From NCBI GenBank assembly GCA_964547525.1, contig CAZJOD010000047.1, positions 1-22,769 on the forward strand: DNA of 22,769 nucleotides, in the 5' to 3' direction. The notes beneath the pieces were generated by a model, which saw only the letters and a program-made list of their open reading frames with translations, searched no databases and was not told where the DNA came from. The translations under genes and the position numbers were made by a program. Source of the stretch: CAZJOD01 sp964547525. GTDB lineage: Bacteria > Bacillota > Clostridia > JAAYHZ01. Positions 15,262 to 22,769 of this stretch are shown piece after piece (position 1 is the stretch's first letter; the number at the start of each line of letters is the position of its first letter).

Positions 15262-17121
15262 TTAATCTAATTCGTACAGTTTATACGGAATGAACACTTT
15301 GAATTCTTCTTTATTAAACACTTCGTTTATCATAATCTCAAGTCCTGCCGCATACAGTTGATCTATATATTGAGACCATTCGGTATTTATGTCCCCTATC
15401 TGATGCTTTAACACCCTGTTCCTGAAGTCATTATGTACCGTGTTTATTGCATTGTTATATTCGGCTCTTAAATCGGTTAATTTTTTAAGCATCGCTTGGC
15501 TCATATAAACGTCTGTTGCCAATTTATCCGGCTCTGTGGTATATTTATCAAACCACCCGTTGTCAACTTGGAAACAACTTAAAGCATACATAAACTCGGT
15601 TTTTTGTGCCCATTTTTTGAAATCAACTAAGAATTTATCTGTAGCAAAAATGTGTTGTGGTGTTGTTCCCACTCTATATTTTGGAGGTATTTTTTCTTGT
15701 TCGATTTTAATTACAGAACTGTTTCCTTTTTCACCTGACCACTTGTAATGTACATTTTCAATACCATAATAATATCGGTAAAAAGCTTCAGTATTAAAAT
15801 GTGTATACTCCAGCAGTTGTAAAATTCTCGCCAGTTTTCCGTCGTCAACTTCATATCCGAACATCCATGTACCCCAAGGGCCTGTTCTAAAAGGCAACGG
15901 ACTATATCTGCAGTTTCCACCTTGGCCGTCCGGTCCTAATATGGCAGGAACGATAACTAACGACGAGTCAGGTGTATGTTGTCTTAAAGTATACGGTACA
16001 ACCGAGTCATAATAGCCGGCTGCCGTATCGTAAGTATCTCCTGCATCCATATACATATGCCCGACTTTACCGGCGTTCCATATGGCATTAAGTTCGTTAT
16101 ACCAGTATTCTTGCCCGGGAAGATCTATAACCCATCCTTTTTCCAGTGTGTCTTCGGCCCAAGCCAAGAAATCTCTATATCCGGTATAAGCATAATACGG
16201 AACATAATCTCCGGAATTAGGGTCTTTCATTAACCAATCTCCACCGGAGGTATAACCGAACATACTCTGCAATATATTGCTCCAATGTCCGTATTGCGGA
16301 TATAGCATTACTGCACCGAATGTATCGTCCATTCCATTTCCGTCAGGATCATCCTCGGTGAAGCTTCTATAGATTTCCATTAACTCGTCAAATGTAATCG
16401 CTCTATTAGAAAAATAGATTGAGTTGTCATATTTCTCATCGAAATAGGTAGATTCGAAAACTACCAGGTCATCAATATTAAACCCAATGTTTTCAAGCCA
16501 ATCCAATCTGAAACCGTTGATATTGTACCAATAGTTGTTCATACCGTAAATGTATGAAAGACCGTAATATTCATTGGTTTTACCCTCAACTTTATTAAGC
16601 TCGAAGCCGATGGGCACTTTCTCCAATAGACCGTAATAGCTGGGCATATTTGTTTTAATCATATCCAGATTAACACTTCTACTTAACTTGTCCTGGTAAG
16701 ATTGATACGGTTGATAATAATAGATCCATCCTGTATCCGGGTAATCACCCGCGGCTAACATCATAGTTATTTGATCGGACTTGTATGCATCCAAAGTCCA
16801 AACCTTCAGATCGATGTTGAATTTATTTTCCAATTCCAACTCATCCCAACGACCTTCAACATAATTTTCGGTATAACGTACCAACCATGTGATTTCATAA
16901 AAATCCTCCAACGGATTTTTTTCTACAGCTTTTGTTGTGGTAGCCGCCGTCGTCGTGGTGGTAGCTGTCGTAGTAACGGCTTTTGTTGTTGTCGTTTGCA
17001 CGGTTGCCGCTGATGTTGTCGTTTCTTGTGGTTCTTCTTCGGTTTGACTGCATGATATGAGGGTTATCAATAAGGTCATAACCACAATTGAACCAATCAA
17101 ACTAATAAGACGTTTAGACAT
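15262..17121 (-). CDS. Large extracellular solute-binding lipoprotein (LipO/LplA-like, ABC sugar importer)
   Basis: 619 residues. A signal peptide with hydrophobic core 6-21 ends in the lipobox LIS-Cys24. A Thr-rich linker (about 34-66, runs of TTT with Ala and Lys-Ala-Val) tethers the binding domain, which begins near residue 70 (FYEITWLVRY). The calcium-binding-like DPDGNGMDDTFG loop is typical of large carbohydrate-binding proteins of this type. It captures oligosaccharides at the cell surface for an ABC importer. Many aromatic residues (WYN, YYYQPY, YRYYYG) fit sugar stacking. GGGAGGAA precedes the ATG by 6 nt. No permease or ATPase gene is in the window, so the importer's other subunits must lie elsewhere. 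Confidence 0.88.
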   Translation of the reverse strand: MSKRLISLIGSIVVMTLLITLISCSQTEEEPQETTTSAATVQTTTTKAVTTTATTTTTAATTTKAVEKNPLEDFYEITWLVRYTENYVEGRWDELELENKFNIDLKVWTLDAYKSDQITMMLAAGDYPDTGWIYYYQPYQSYQDKLSRSVNLDMIKTNMPSYYGLLEKVPIGFELNKVEGKTNEYYGLSYIYGMNNYWYNINGFRLDWLENIGFNIDDLVVFESTYFDEKYDNSIYFSNRAITFDELMEIYRSFTEDDPDGNGMDDTFGAVMLYPQYGHWSNILQSMFGYTSGGDWLMKDPNSGDYVPYYAYTGYRDFLAWAEDTLEKGWVIDLPGQEYWYNELNAIWNAGKVGHMYMDAGDTYDTAAGYYDSVVPYTLRQHTPDSSLVIVPAILGPDGQGGNCRYSPLPFRTGPWGTWMFGYEVDDGKLARILQLLEYTHFNTEAFYRYYYGIENVHYKWSGEKGNSSVIKIEQEKIPPKYRVGTTPQHIFATDKFLVDFKKWAQKTEFMYALSCFQVDNGWFDKYTTEPDKLATDVYMSQAMLKKLTDLRAEYNNAINTVHNDFRNRVLKHQIGDINTEWSQYIDQLYAAGLEIMINEVFNKEEFKVFIPYKLYELD

Positions 17122-17165
17122 GTGTAATTCCTCCCTGTTGAAATATATTTATATACTTGTACTCC

Positions 17166-17186
17166 AAAAAAGCATTGTATGCTTTT
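17166..17186 (-). promoter_or_regulatory. Leader hairpin followed by T-run in solute-binding protein mRNA
   Basis: On the minus strand AAAAGCAT, loop ACA and ATGCTTTT run into TTTTTT, about 45 nt upstream of the start codon. This is the shape of a weak intrinsic terminator inside a 5' leader, or a dyad operator. The stem has only two G-C pairs. Confidence 0.4.
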
Positions 17187-17234
17187 GTAATACCTAACCC
17201 ACAAATTAAGGAATTTTCATCAATCGTTAAAAAT

Positions 17235-17264
17235 TTTATACATAACCAAAATCATAGCATGTAA
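17235..17264 (-). promoter_or_regulatory. Candidate promoter of the solute-binding protein gene
   Basis: On the minus strand TTACAT (17264-17259), an 18-nt spacer and TATAAA (17240-17235) predict a start near 17228 and a leader of about 107 nt that includes the hairpin at 17166-17186. The rest of 17265-17607 is AT-rich intergenic DNA, with one short AT-only dyad near 17539-17555 and no gene. Confidence 0.4.
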
Positions 17265-17607
17265 TACATATCAAGCTGATATATCATTGAGTTACTTCGG
17301 TGAAAATAATGACTAATCATCACCCGGCATATATAATTTTTCTACTTTGCACTTATGTAGTATAAAAATACCATGATATAAATAATATACACGACCTTAA
17401 GCCAATAGAATGTGAAATCCTGTAATTTTAATATGAAAAAGTGTACAATGTTCGTCACACAGCAGAAGAAAGTCAATATGCAGAATTCTGTTATTCTTTT
17501 CTCACATAATCTTGATAGTAGACTATAGACATAATATCTTATTATAAGATAAATTATAGATAATATTAAATCATACTTTTTTAAAAAAGAGTGCTTTTAG
17601 TAGAATT

Positions 17608-17649
17608 ATTTGAAAATAATAAAATACCTGTATAAGTCATCAGGCTATT
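17608..17649 (-). terminator. Probable terminator of the araC-type gene
   Basis: On the minus strand AATAgCCTG (one bulged G, starting at the stop codon) pairs with CAGGTATT across a 10-nt loop and is followed by the T-rich stretch TTATTATTTT. The stem overlaps the stop codon of the regulator gene. Confidence 0.5.
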
Positions 17650-18525
17650 TTATCGTGTTCTTGTAATCTCTAGGTGACATACCATATATTCTTTTAAAAA
17701 CCGTACTGAAATAAAATGGAGATGAAAATCCTAGACGTTGTGAAATTTGATTAATACAAAAATCTGTTGATTTCATATAATATTCGGCAGCTTTCATTTT
17801 ATATATTAGTATAAGTGAGTGAGGTGACATATTCAACACATTATGAAAAGATTTAAAAAAGCAAGATTCGCTTATAAATAAATGCTCGCAAATATCTTTT
17901 ATGTGTAACGGCTTCTCAATATTGTTTCTGATGTATTCTAAGCTTTGTTCTACAATACCGTTCTCATGTGTTGTAGAGTCTCCTGATATATCTACATTAA
18001 ACGGTTTCCACGCCGATCTTAAAATTAATGTTATTAATTGAATTAAAAAGGTTTTTACAAATATCAATTCACCCGGTTCTCTATTTAATACCTCAGACTC
18101 TANNNNNNNNNNGATAATATATCTTTATATAATCCGATTGAAATTTTGTAGCCGTTATCTTCAGTCATAACACTTAAAAACTTTCCTTGTAGGTAAAAAG
18201 GATAAACATCGAAAAAAATCCAATAATAATCATGGAGATCCGATCTGTCTGTTTTTATATTGTATTTTTTGAAGGGAGGAATTAAAACAATGTCACCGGT
18301 AGTACATTCGTATGTAGTTGTATCAATAGTTATAAAACTTTTACCACCGATTATGTATATAAGCTGAAAATCTCCGGTTATTCTATCGTCATACTCTATG
18401 GAAAGATTTTTGAATTGGTGACCGAAAGCTTTCGGTATTATATTCAACTTACTTAAAAATACATATAATGTATCTATGTCTATGTTACTCGTAACGTTAA
18501 AAAACATTTCATTATTAACAGCCAC
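17645..18525 (-). CDS. AraC-family transcriptional regulator, interrupted by an assembly gap
   Basis: One gene in two visible pieces. The N-terminal piece (18525-18113, about 137 residues) is an AraC-type cupin sensor domain: FQLIYIIGGKSFITIDTTTYECTTGDIVLIPPFKKY. The C-terminal piece (18100-17645, about 151 residues) runs open from the gap and contains both helix-turn-helix motifs: IKDICEHLFISESCFFKSFHNVLNMSPHSL and INQISQRLGFSSPFYFSTVFKRIYGMSPRDYK. Together they give the usual ~290 residues, so little sequence is missing. The start is GTG (18525), preceded by an AGGGGGTGG site. It lies upstream of the solute-binding protein gene on the same strand and is the obvious candidate regulator of the sugar locus. 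Confidence 0.88.
18103..18112. other. Assembly gap (10 N)
   Basis: Ten Ns interrupt the regulator gene. The frames on the two sides do not join if the gap is exactly ten bases; the true missing length must leave remainder 2 on division by 3. Ten is therefore a placeholder, not a measured size. Confidence 0.95.
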
Positions 18526-18619
18526 TCATCCACCCCCTTGCATATAAGGTAAGCTTACATATTTATTAAAATGCCATTTAAAATTAAAATATATAAGTTA
18601 ATTGTTAATATATCGTGTT

Positions 18620-18652
18620 AAGTATGCTGTTTATATTAATTGTAACATACTT
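18620..18652. promoter_or_regulatory. Dyad upstream of the araC-type gene
   Basis: AAGTATG (18620-18626) and CATACTT (18646-18652) form a spaced inverted repeat with a 19-nt centre, about 95-127 bp upstream of the regulator start. The centre-to-centre spacing would place the half sites on about the same face of the helix. It is a candidate operator, for autoregulation or otherwise. Confidence 0.3.
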
Positions 18653-18770
18653 TTGGACTGACAGTTACAAAATTTTATCACGCCTACCGATTTATGTGCA
18701 TAATTGGCTGTTTATGTATTATGTCTACATATTATATATTTATAGGGTAAGTTCGCTTGAATATTATTAG

Positions 18771-18799
18771 TTGAAACCTTCATTACATTATTGTATTAT
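18771..18799 (+). promoter_or_regulatory. Strong promoter of the DUF1294 gene
   Basis: TTGAAA (18771-18776), a 17-nt spacer and TATTAT (18794-18799) match the housekeeping consensus closely. The predicted transcription start, about 7 nt downstream, falls on the ATG at 18806. Confidence 0.6.
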
Positions 18800-18805
18800 A
18801 TACTC

Positions 18806-19084
18806 ATGAAAGACTTGTTAATACCTTATTACATAATAATAAATATCTTTGCATCGGTATTATGTGTATATGATAAAAAAGCTGCTATTTATAAACGCAA
18901 AAGAATTCCTGAAAAAACATTATTCGGAATATCTTTGGTAGGAGGTGCACCCGGTTTTTATATATCTATGCGGATATTTCGTCATAAGACAAAAAAACGA
19001 CAATTTCAAATTATCATACCTTTATTTATGATAATTCATATGTATCTGATAATAAAATTTAGTTTAATTACGCTTACAAAATAG
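18806..19084 (+). CDS. DUF1294 family small membrane protein
   Basis: 92 residues. The DUF1294 signature is clear: an N-terminal membrane segment with IINIFASVLCVYDKKAA, then RKRIPEKTLFGISLVGGAPGFYISMRIFRHKTKKRQF, and a second hydrophobic segment at the C-terminus. Function is unknown; members are small integral membrane proteins. A TTG at 18791 in the same frame lies upstream of the -10 box and cannot be the start if the promoter at 18771-18799 is right. The ATG at 18806 has no ribosome binding site, which fits leaderless translation. The gene stands alone between the regulator (divergent) and the holin-like gene (convergent). Confidence 0.85.
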   Translation: MKDLLIPYYIIINIFASVLCVYDKKAAIYKRKRIPEKTLFGISLVGGAPGFYISMRIFRHKTKKRQFQIIIPLFMIIHMYLIIKFSLITLTK

Positions 19085-19106
19085 CCTGACATCTATCGTG
19101 TCAGGC
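19084..19106. terminator. Hairpin between convergent genes
   Basis: GCCTGACA (19084-19091), a 7-nt loop and TGTCAGGC (19099-19106) form a perfect eight-pair stem starting at the DUF1294 stop codon. The T-run is poor on the plus strand (CTTAG) and modest on the minus strand (TATTTTG), so it better serves the holin-like gene that ends at 19134. Confidence 0.6.
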
Positions 19107-19133
19107 CTTAGAAAAATAAAAAGATCTGTTTCA

Positions 19134-19316
19134 TCAAAAACCTGATTTATTAGTAGGATTATTTAATATACCAAAACCTGTTAATACTGCAAGTAACAGT
19201 GTAACGAATAGGTCCCATTTAGGTATCTCGAACCCAACCCATTCTTTTACTACGAAATAAATCAATGCCAGCATTGACGCCCATACAACTTTGCTTCTTA
19301 ATCTACTTTGTATCAT
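19134..19316 (-). CDS. Holin-like small membrane protein (phi LC3-type)
   Basis: 60 residues. The pattern MIQSRLRSKVVWASMLALIYFVV, a short Trp-containing turn, then LFVTLLLAVLTGFGILNNPTNKSGF matches small phage holins of the phi LC3 type, whose C-terminal GILNNPT motif is distinctive. It has two membrane segments. The start is set by AAGGAG 5 nt before the ATG at 19316; upstream in-frame codons to 19388 lack a site and a family match. No phage structural genes or endolysin surround it, though a cortex-type amidase lies 1.3 kb away. It may be a prophage remnant or a domesticated holin helping to export a cell-wall enzyme. Confidence 0.75.
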   Translation of the reverse strand: MIQSRLRSKVVWASMLALIYFVVKEWVGFEIPKWDLFVTLLLAVLTGFGILNNPTNKSGF

Positions 19317-19399
19317 TTCGACTCCTTTTTGATTTTTAGTAAAATCTACATTTTGGTTCTTAATCACATATATGCCGTCACAATGCAAATATTACATTT

Positions 19400-19429
19400 T
19401 TGATATTGAATAAATGAAAAAAGTATAAT
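19400..19429 (+). promoter_or_regulatory. Promoter of the SLH-domain gene
   Basis: TTGATA (19400-19405), an 18-nt spacer and TATAAT (19424-19429) predict a start near 19436 and a leader of about 83 nt. A second TATAAT at 19473-19478 has a TTTACA only 15 nt upstream and may be an alternative. Confidence 0.55.
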
Positions 19430-19518
19430 ATTCACATGAATATATCTACATTTTACATAGAATAAATTACTTTATAATACATAACATATCCATATATGTT
19501 TTGTAAGGAGATGAACCA

Positions 19519-20682
19519 ATGAATAAAACATCTGTTAGATTTAAAAATTTAAACATTAAACATCCGTTTATTAAATATCCCGGTTTTATAATAGCAACGC
19601 TTGTTGTAGTACAATTACTATTTAGTGCAACAGTTAACGCTCAAATAGATTTGGCCGGGTGGTCAAACCACTGGGCATATGAGCACATGGTAAATGCGGT
19701 AAATCAAGGTTGGTGTGAACTTCAACCTAATTTTAATCCCGATAAAGAAATCAGTAGATCCGAGCTTGTTGAAATGTTATTAAGAGCTGTAAAAATTGTG
19801 CCCGGCGGTGTTACTGCGAATTTTTTATCTCATGTTTCCACAAATGCAGATGAGGATTGGTTCTCAGATATATCGAATCACCGGATAGCCACTGAAGGCT
19901 GGTTAAAAACAGCTTTAAATTTCGGATTGGTGCTTCCATCCGATTACCCGGATAATATGTTTCACCCGGCATCACCTGTTTCCAGACGAGAATGTATTTT
20001 GATGATCGATCGTGCCATAGGACGGGTATATCCCGCCACACTGTATACTCAAGGTGGGAATCTTTTTACTGATTTCGCTTCATTGCCCGGTTGGTTTAAA
20101 GGGTTTGTAAGCGAAGCGGTAAATTTTGATCTGATAATAGGTTATCCTGACGGAAGTGTGAGAGCGGGGAAAAATATAACTTTCGCTGAAGCTATTACAG
20201 CTGTGGACAGAACTGTTAAAGAATTAAATCAAGGAATAGACACAAATATTCAGGTTTTAGTTACAAATACTAATAATACAAATACTATAACATTGGATTT
20301 ACCTGTACCCGCTCAAATAATAAATCAAAAAATTTATGTACCGGTACGCTCAATATTCGAAGGAGGAAAACAATTATATAATACCCCTGATCTTGGTTTT
20401 ATATGGCGGCCTTCAGATCAAATACTTGAATTTGAATACGGAGTAACTTTTCAATTTGAATCAGGCAATATATATTACGGTTTTTATAACGCTCTTTTAC
20501 CTGAAGAAGATGAATACAACAGTTTACCCGGTGAAGCAAGATTATTAAACGGAGAAGTTATGGTTCCTTTAATATTTTCCGGACAATCTGCTAACTTAAG
20601 GTTTACAGACGAAAAAAACTGGGATCAGGCTGCAAAAAGACTTACCGTCCGAATAGACTATCCACATAGTCCGCTAAGTTAA
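19519..20682 (+). CDS. S-layer-homology protein with copper-amine-oxidase-like C-terminal domain
   Basis: 387 residues. A signal peptide (hydrophobic 22-38, cleavage near VNA-Q) is followed by three SLH modules at about 45-92, 115-173 and 180-238, recognisable from HWAYEHMVNAVNQG, GWLKTALNFGLV...PASPVSRREC and FVSEAVNFDLIIGYPDGS. SLH modules bind pyruvylated secondary wall polymer and hold the protein on the cell wall. A short Asn/Thr linker leads to a C-terminal Cu_amine_oxidN1-type domain (about 262-380), with IINQKIYVPVRSIFEGG and NGEVMVPLIFSGQS, a common stalk domain of SLH proteins with no oxidase activity implied. AAGGAG lies 8 nt before the ATG. The last 41 bp overlap the end of the opposing amidase gene. 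Confidence 0.9.
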   Translation: MNKTSVRFKNLNIKHPFIKYPGFIIATLVVVQLLFSATVNAQIDLAGWSNHWAYEHMVNAVNQGWCELQPNFNPDKEISRSELVEMLLRAVKIVPGGVTANFLSHVSTNADEDWFSDISNHRIATEGWLKTALNFGLVLPSDYPDNMFHPASPVSRRECILMIDRAIGRVYPATLYTQGGNLFTDFASLPGWFKGFVSEAVNFDLIIGYPDGSVRAGKNITFAEAITAVDRTVKELNQGIDTNIQVLVTNTNNTNTITLDLPVPAQIINQKIYVPVRSIFEGGKQLYNTPDLGFIWRPSDQILEFEYGVTFQFESGNIYYGFYNALLPEEDEYNSLPGEARLLNGEVMVPLIFSGQSANLRFTDEKNWDQAAKRLTVRIDYPHSPLS

Positions 20683-21430
20683 TGTAGTGACCGGTTACCT
20701 GTAAAACAAAATTGCTTTTGTTAAAGTATTTGATAATACCTTCACCAATTGCAAAAGCCAGATCATCCTTAAATTTTTGGTTGGTTAGAAGCTCTCGCTC
20801 TTTTCGGTTTGAAATAAATGCGGCCTCTACAATCAGTCCCGGAATGCTTGTGTTTCTTAATAAAAAATAGTCGGCCGGAACCGGATTATGTATTGATCTT
20901 TTTATTCCGTCGGCAAGAACATTGTTTAAAGCTCTTTGCACATCATAGGCTAAAACCTTACCCGAAGAGCTTTTATTATGGAAAAATACTACAGACCCGT
21001 TTGTAGCGGGATTACCAAAGTTACTATTAATATGTATGCTAATAAATATACTTGCACCGCTGTGGTTAATAATGTCTGCACGTGCGGATAAATCTTTTCG
21101 ATGACGACCGATATCGGCACTGCATAACGAGTCCAACGAGATATCTTTATCTCTGGTCATTATGACAATATGTCCTTTTTGTTCTAAATACGCTTTAGTT
21201 TTTTTAGCTATATCTAAATTTATATCTTTTTCATATAAATTCCCTATATATGTGCCCCCATCTACACCGCCATGACCCGGATCAATGACTATTATATATG
21301 TTTTACCATCTTCCTCAAAGTATTTTGCAGCATGTACTGTAAATATCACACTGACAAGTAACAAAGTAAAAATAACCATAGTAACGAGTATTATACTTTT
21401 TCTTATTATAATAAATATTGTTCTTTTCAT
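20642..21430 (-). CDS. cwlD: N-acetylmuramoyl-L-alanine amidase, CwlD-like (Amidase_3)
   Basis: About 262 residues. An N-terminal membrane or signal segment (about 5-33) precedes an Amidase_3 zinc domain. Zinc and catalytic residues are present: His53 in VIDPGHGG, Glu67 in LYEKDINLD, His133 in SIHIN and Glu202 in GLIVEAAFISN. The FLLRNTSIPGLIVEAAF stretch is typical of CwlD, which removes the stem peptide from muramic acid to allow muramic-delta-lactam formation in spore cortex; assignment to CwlD over a general amidase is likely but not certain. Start uncertain: the ATG at 21430 (weak GTGAG upstream) gives a typical N-terminus, while one at 21451 would add seven residues. It lies 65 nt or more downstream of the DUF916-like gene on the same strand. 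Confidence 0.85.
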   Translation of the reverse strand: MKRTIFIIIRKSIILVTMVIFTLLLVSVIFTVHAAKYFEEDGKTYIIVIDPGHGGVDGGTYIGNLYEKDINLDIAKKTKAYLEQKGHIVIMTRDKDISLDSLCSADIGRHRKDLSARADIINHSGASIFISIHINSNFGNPATNGSVVFFHNKSSSGKVLAYDVQRALNNVLADGIKRSIHNPVPADYFLLRNTSIPGLIVEAAFISNRKERELLTNQKFKDDLAFAIGEGIIKYFNKSNFVLQVTGHYINLADYVDSLFGR

Positions 21431-21515
21431 ATATAACTCACACAAATACATTATATTGATGACTCTTACTATAAGTATTCGCTTATAAAAATTTTATAAC
21501 ATGAATTGGTAAACA

Positions 21516-22550
21516 TTATTTTGACGGTTCGTTAATTATAAAATGTTTTCTATAAAATAAAAAGTATATTAAAATTATCAACACAAACGCCCCTGCTAAC
21601 AAAATATAAAGGCTGTTTTCCGATATCAAATATGTTTTTATAGCTTCCTCTTCCTTTTTTATTTCTTTTTCAGCTGTTGATATTTCAGAGGAAGTCAAAT
21701 TTAAATCAAAATATTTATTTGTCATGGATGTATTCTTATTATATTTGACTGTTACCCGTATTTTATATTTTTCATTTATATATTTTTCTCTTGGTATTGC
21801 AAATATGACGTTACACAGATTATTAGGATAAACAATATCTAAATCTTGTTCTGTGTTATAATGCAATACATCGTTATTATCATACATTTCAAAAACCACT
21901 TTCGGGTAATCGTATGTATTTCCAATATTACTGATAATAAATGACAAGACCAGATCTTTATCTTTTATCCATTTTTTATCATAACCATTTTTAATTAAAA
22001 AACCATGTTCATCTTTTCCGGCTAAACGAATAACTATTGCACTTGACAACGAATAAACATGATTTATCTTAAAACTTGCACCTTTTTTATTTGGATCACT
22101 GTTATCTCCGTCAAAGACTTGACTTCTTAAATATAGAACCGCTATATGAGTACCGGACTCAATGTCATTTGGTATCCGACCTATTATTTCTATAACAGTT
22201 TTTTCACCGGGTTCCAGAGTTATATCGGTTCTATCCGGTTGAAACCAACCTCCTACACCGTCTCTTGTAGCTTCTTCAGGAGAAAGTGTCATGGTTCCTC
22301 CATTGTTTGCCGTATAACTGTCACTTATATATAATGTGTTCGTTTTTGTTTTAGCTCCATTATTATATAGTTGCACTGAAAAAGTTATTATATCTCCGGG
22401 TTTTGCACTTATATCCACATAACTTTCCTTTGTGTCTATAATCGAAAATGCAAATAAATTAGTATCATTTTCACCCTTGACTTGCATTAAGCATCCACAA
22501 CACACCATAAGAAACACTGTTATAAATAAAATTGATTTAAATTTTTTCAT
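21516..22550 (-). CDS. DUF916-like surface protein with C-terminal membrane anchor
   Basis: About 344 residues. A signal peptide (hydrophobic 8-22, with a Cys-rich VCCGC stretch that might be a lipobox) precedes a DUF916-type beta domain: an AKPGDIITFSVQLYNNGAKTK motif early on, and LEPGEKTVIEIIGRIPNDIESGTHIAVL later. A second beta domain (about 195-290, NIGNTYDYPKVVFEMYDN) resembles the DUF3324 partner. A charged coiled segment rich in Glu and Lys leads to one C-terminal transmembrane helix (ILLAGAFVLIILIYFLFY) and a basic tail. DUF916/DUF3324 proteins of Gram-positives bind peptidoglycan and work with WxL surface complexes. The start at 22550 gives a normal signal peptide; the in-frame ATG at 22598 would add 16 unlikely residues. 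Ribosome binding site weak (GAAAGAAAAAG). Confidence 0.75.
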   Translation of the reverse strand: MKKFKSILFITVFLMVCCGCLMQVKGENDTNLFAFSIIDTKESYVDISAKPGDIITFSVQLYNNGAKTKTNTLYISDSYTANNGGTMTLSPEEATRDGVGGWFQPDRTDITLEPGEKTVIEIIGRIPNDIESGTHIAVLYLRSQVFDGDNSDPNKKGASFKINHVYSLSSAIVIRLAGKDEHGFLIKNGYDKKWIKDKDLVLSFIISNIGNTYDYPKVVFEMYDNNDVLHYNTEQDLDIVYPNNLCNVIFAIPREKYINEKYKIRVTVKYNKNTSMTNKYFDLNLTSSEISTAEKEIKKEEEAIKTYLISENSLYILLAGAFVLIILIYFLFYRKHFIINEPSK

Positions 22551-22769
22551 ATGTCTTTTTCTTTCGTAATATTTGAAGCGAAGAATAAGACAATACATAT
22601 CCTATTCTTCGTTCACTTTGATACTTATTCGGAATATAACCACAGAAATGTGCGTTCAATTCGAAAACTTATACTCAGAAGGTATTGTTCAAGTGTCTAA
22701 AAAGCTTTTTCACAGCCATCATGCCGGATTACCCGATACACTGTATGTAATTAAAGTTTCATATGTCCC
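22551..22769. other. Right edge without a confident gene
   Basis: A minus-strand frame is open from the window edge to a TGA at 22719-22721 (16 codons) and could be the tail of an upstream gene. It is too short to identify. The rest is the upstream region of the DUF916-like gene, in which no convincing promoter was found. Confidence 0.2.

Noticed and set aside
18791..18805. TTG start for the DUF1294 protein
   Set aside because: The TTG overlaps the promoter spacer and precedes the -10 box, so it would not be transcribed from the predicted start.

Overview
The window is AT-rich, gene-dense DNA, most likely from a spore-forming, S-layer-bearing Gram-positive of the Clostridia. This rests on strong AAGGAG-type ribosome binding sites, occasional TTG/GTG starts, an SLH-domain protein, a CwlD-type cortex amidase, lipobox lipoproteins, a DUF916-like surface protein and a Thr-rich linker in a large solute-binding lipoprotein. 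No rRNA, tRNA, CRISPR array, transposase or integrase was seen. One run of ten Ns (18103-18112) marks an assembly gap inside a gene.

Layout. (1) 1-2402: a short edge region with two hairpins, then a two-gene minus-strand cassette. It holds a protein with two SM-like repeats plus a bacterial Ig-like domain, and a small coiled-coil protein. A perfect 23-bp inverted repeat (296-318 and 2206-2228) encloses the cassette. (2) 2403-4486: a plus-strand GLUG/beta-helix surface lipoprotein with its own terminator. (3) 4565-5279: a TauE/SafE-type anion exporter encoded as two half-size genes. (4) 5406-14883: the centrepiece, an eight-gene minus-strand operon with a recognisable promoter and terminator. 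In transcription order it encodes a PHP (CehA/McbA-like) metallohydrolase, xylulokinase, M20 amidohydrolase, heparinase II/III-type lyase, cyclase-family hydrolase, UroD/methyltransferase-like protein, CE7 acetyl esterase and a small membrane protein. (5) 15031-18525: an AraC-type regulator and a large solute-binding lipoprotein lie upstream on the same strand. They are separated from the operon by a terminator and a pair of 43-bp direct repeats. (6) 18771-22598: envelope genes, namely a DUF1294 membrane protein that looks leaderless, a holin-like protein, an SLH protein, a CwlD-like amidase overlapping the SLH gene tail-to-tail, and a DUF916-like membrane-anchored protein.

Working model (inference). 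The AraC regulator controls the solute-binding protein and perhaps the operon. Oligosaccharides are imported by the lipoprotein together with permeases that are not in this window. They are then dismantled inside the cell, because the lyase, esterase, amidohydrolase and cyclase all lack signal peptides. The lyase would cleave uronate-containing oligosaccharides, the esterase would remove O-acetyl groups, the M20 enzyme would remove N-acyl groups, and xylulokinase would feed a ketose into central metabolism. The roles of the PHP, cyclase and UroD-like proteins are open, and they make this the most interesting part of the window.
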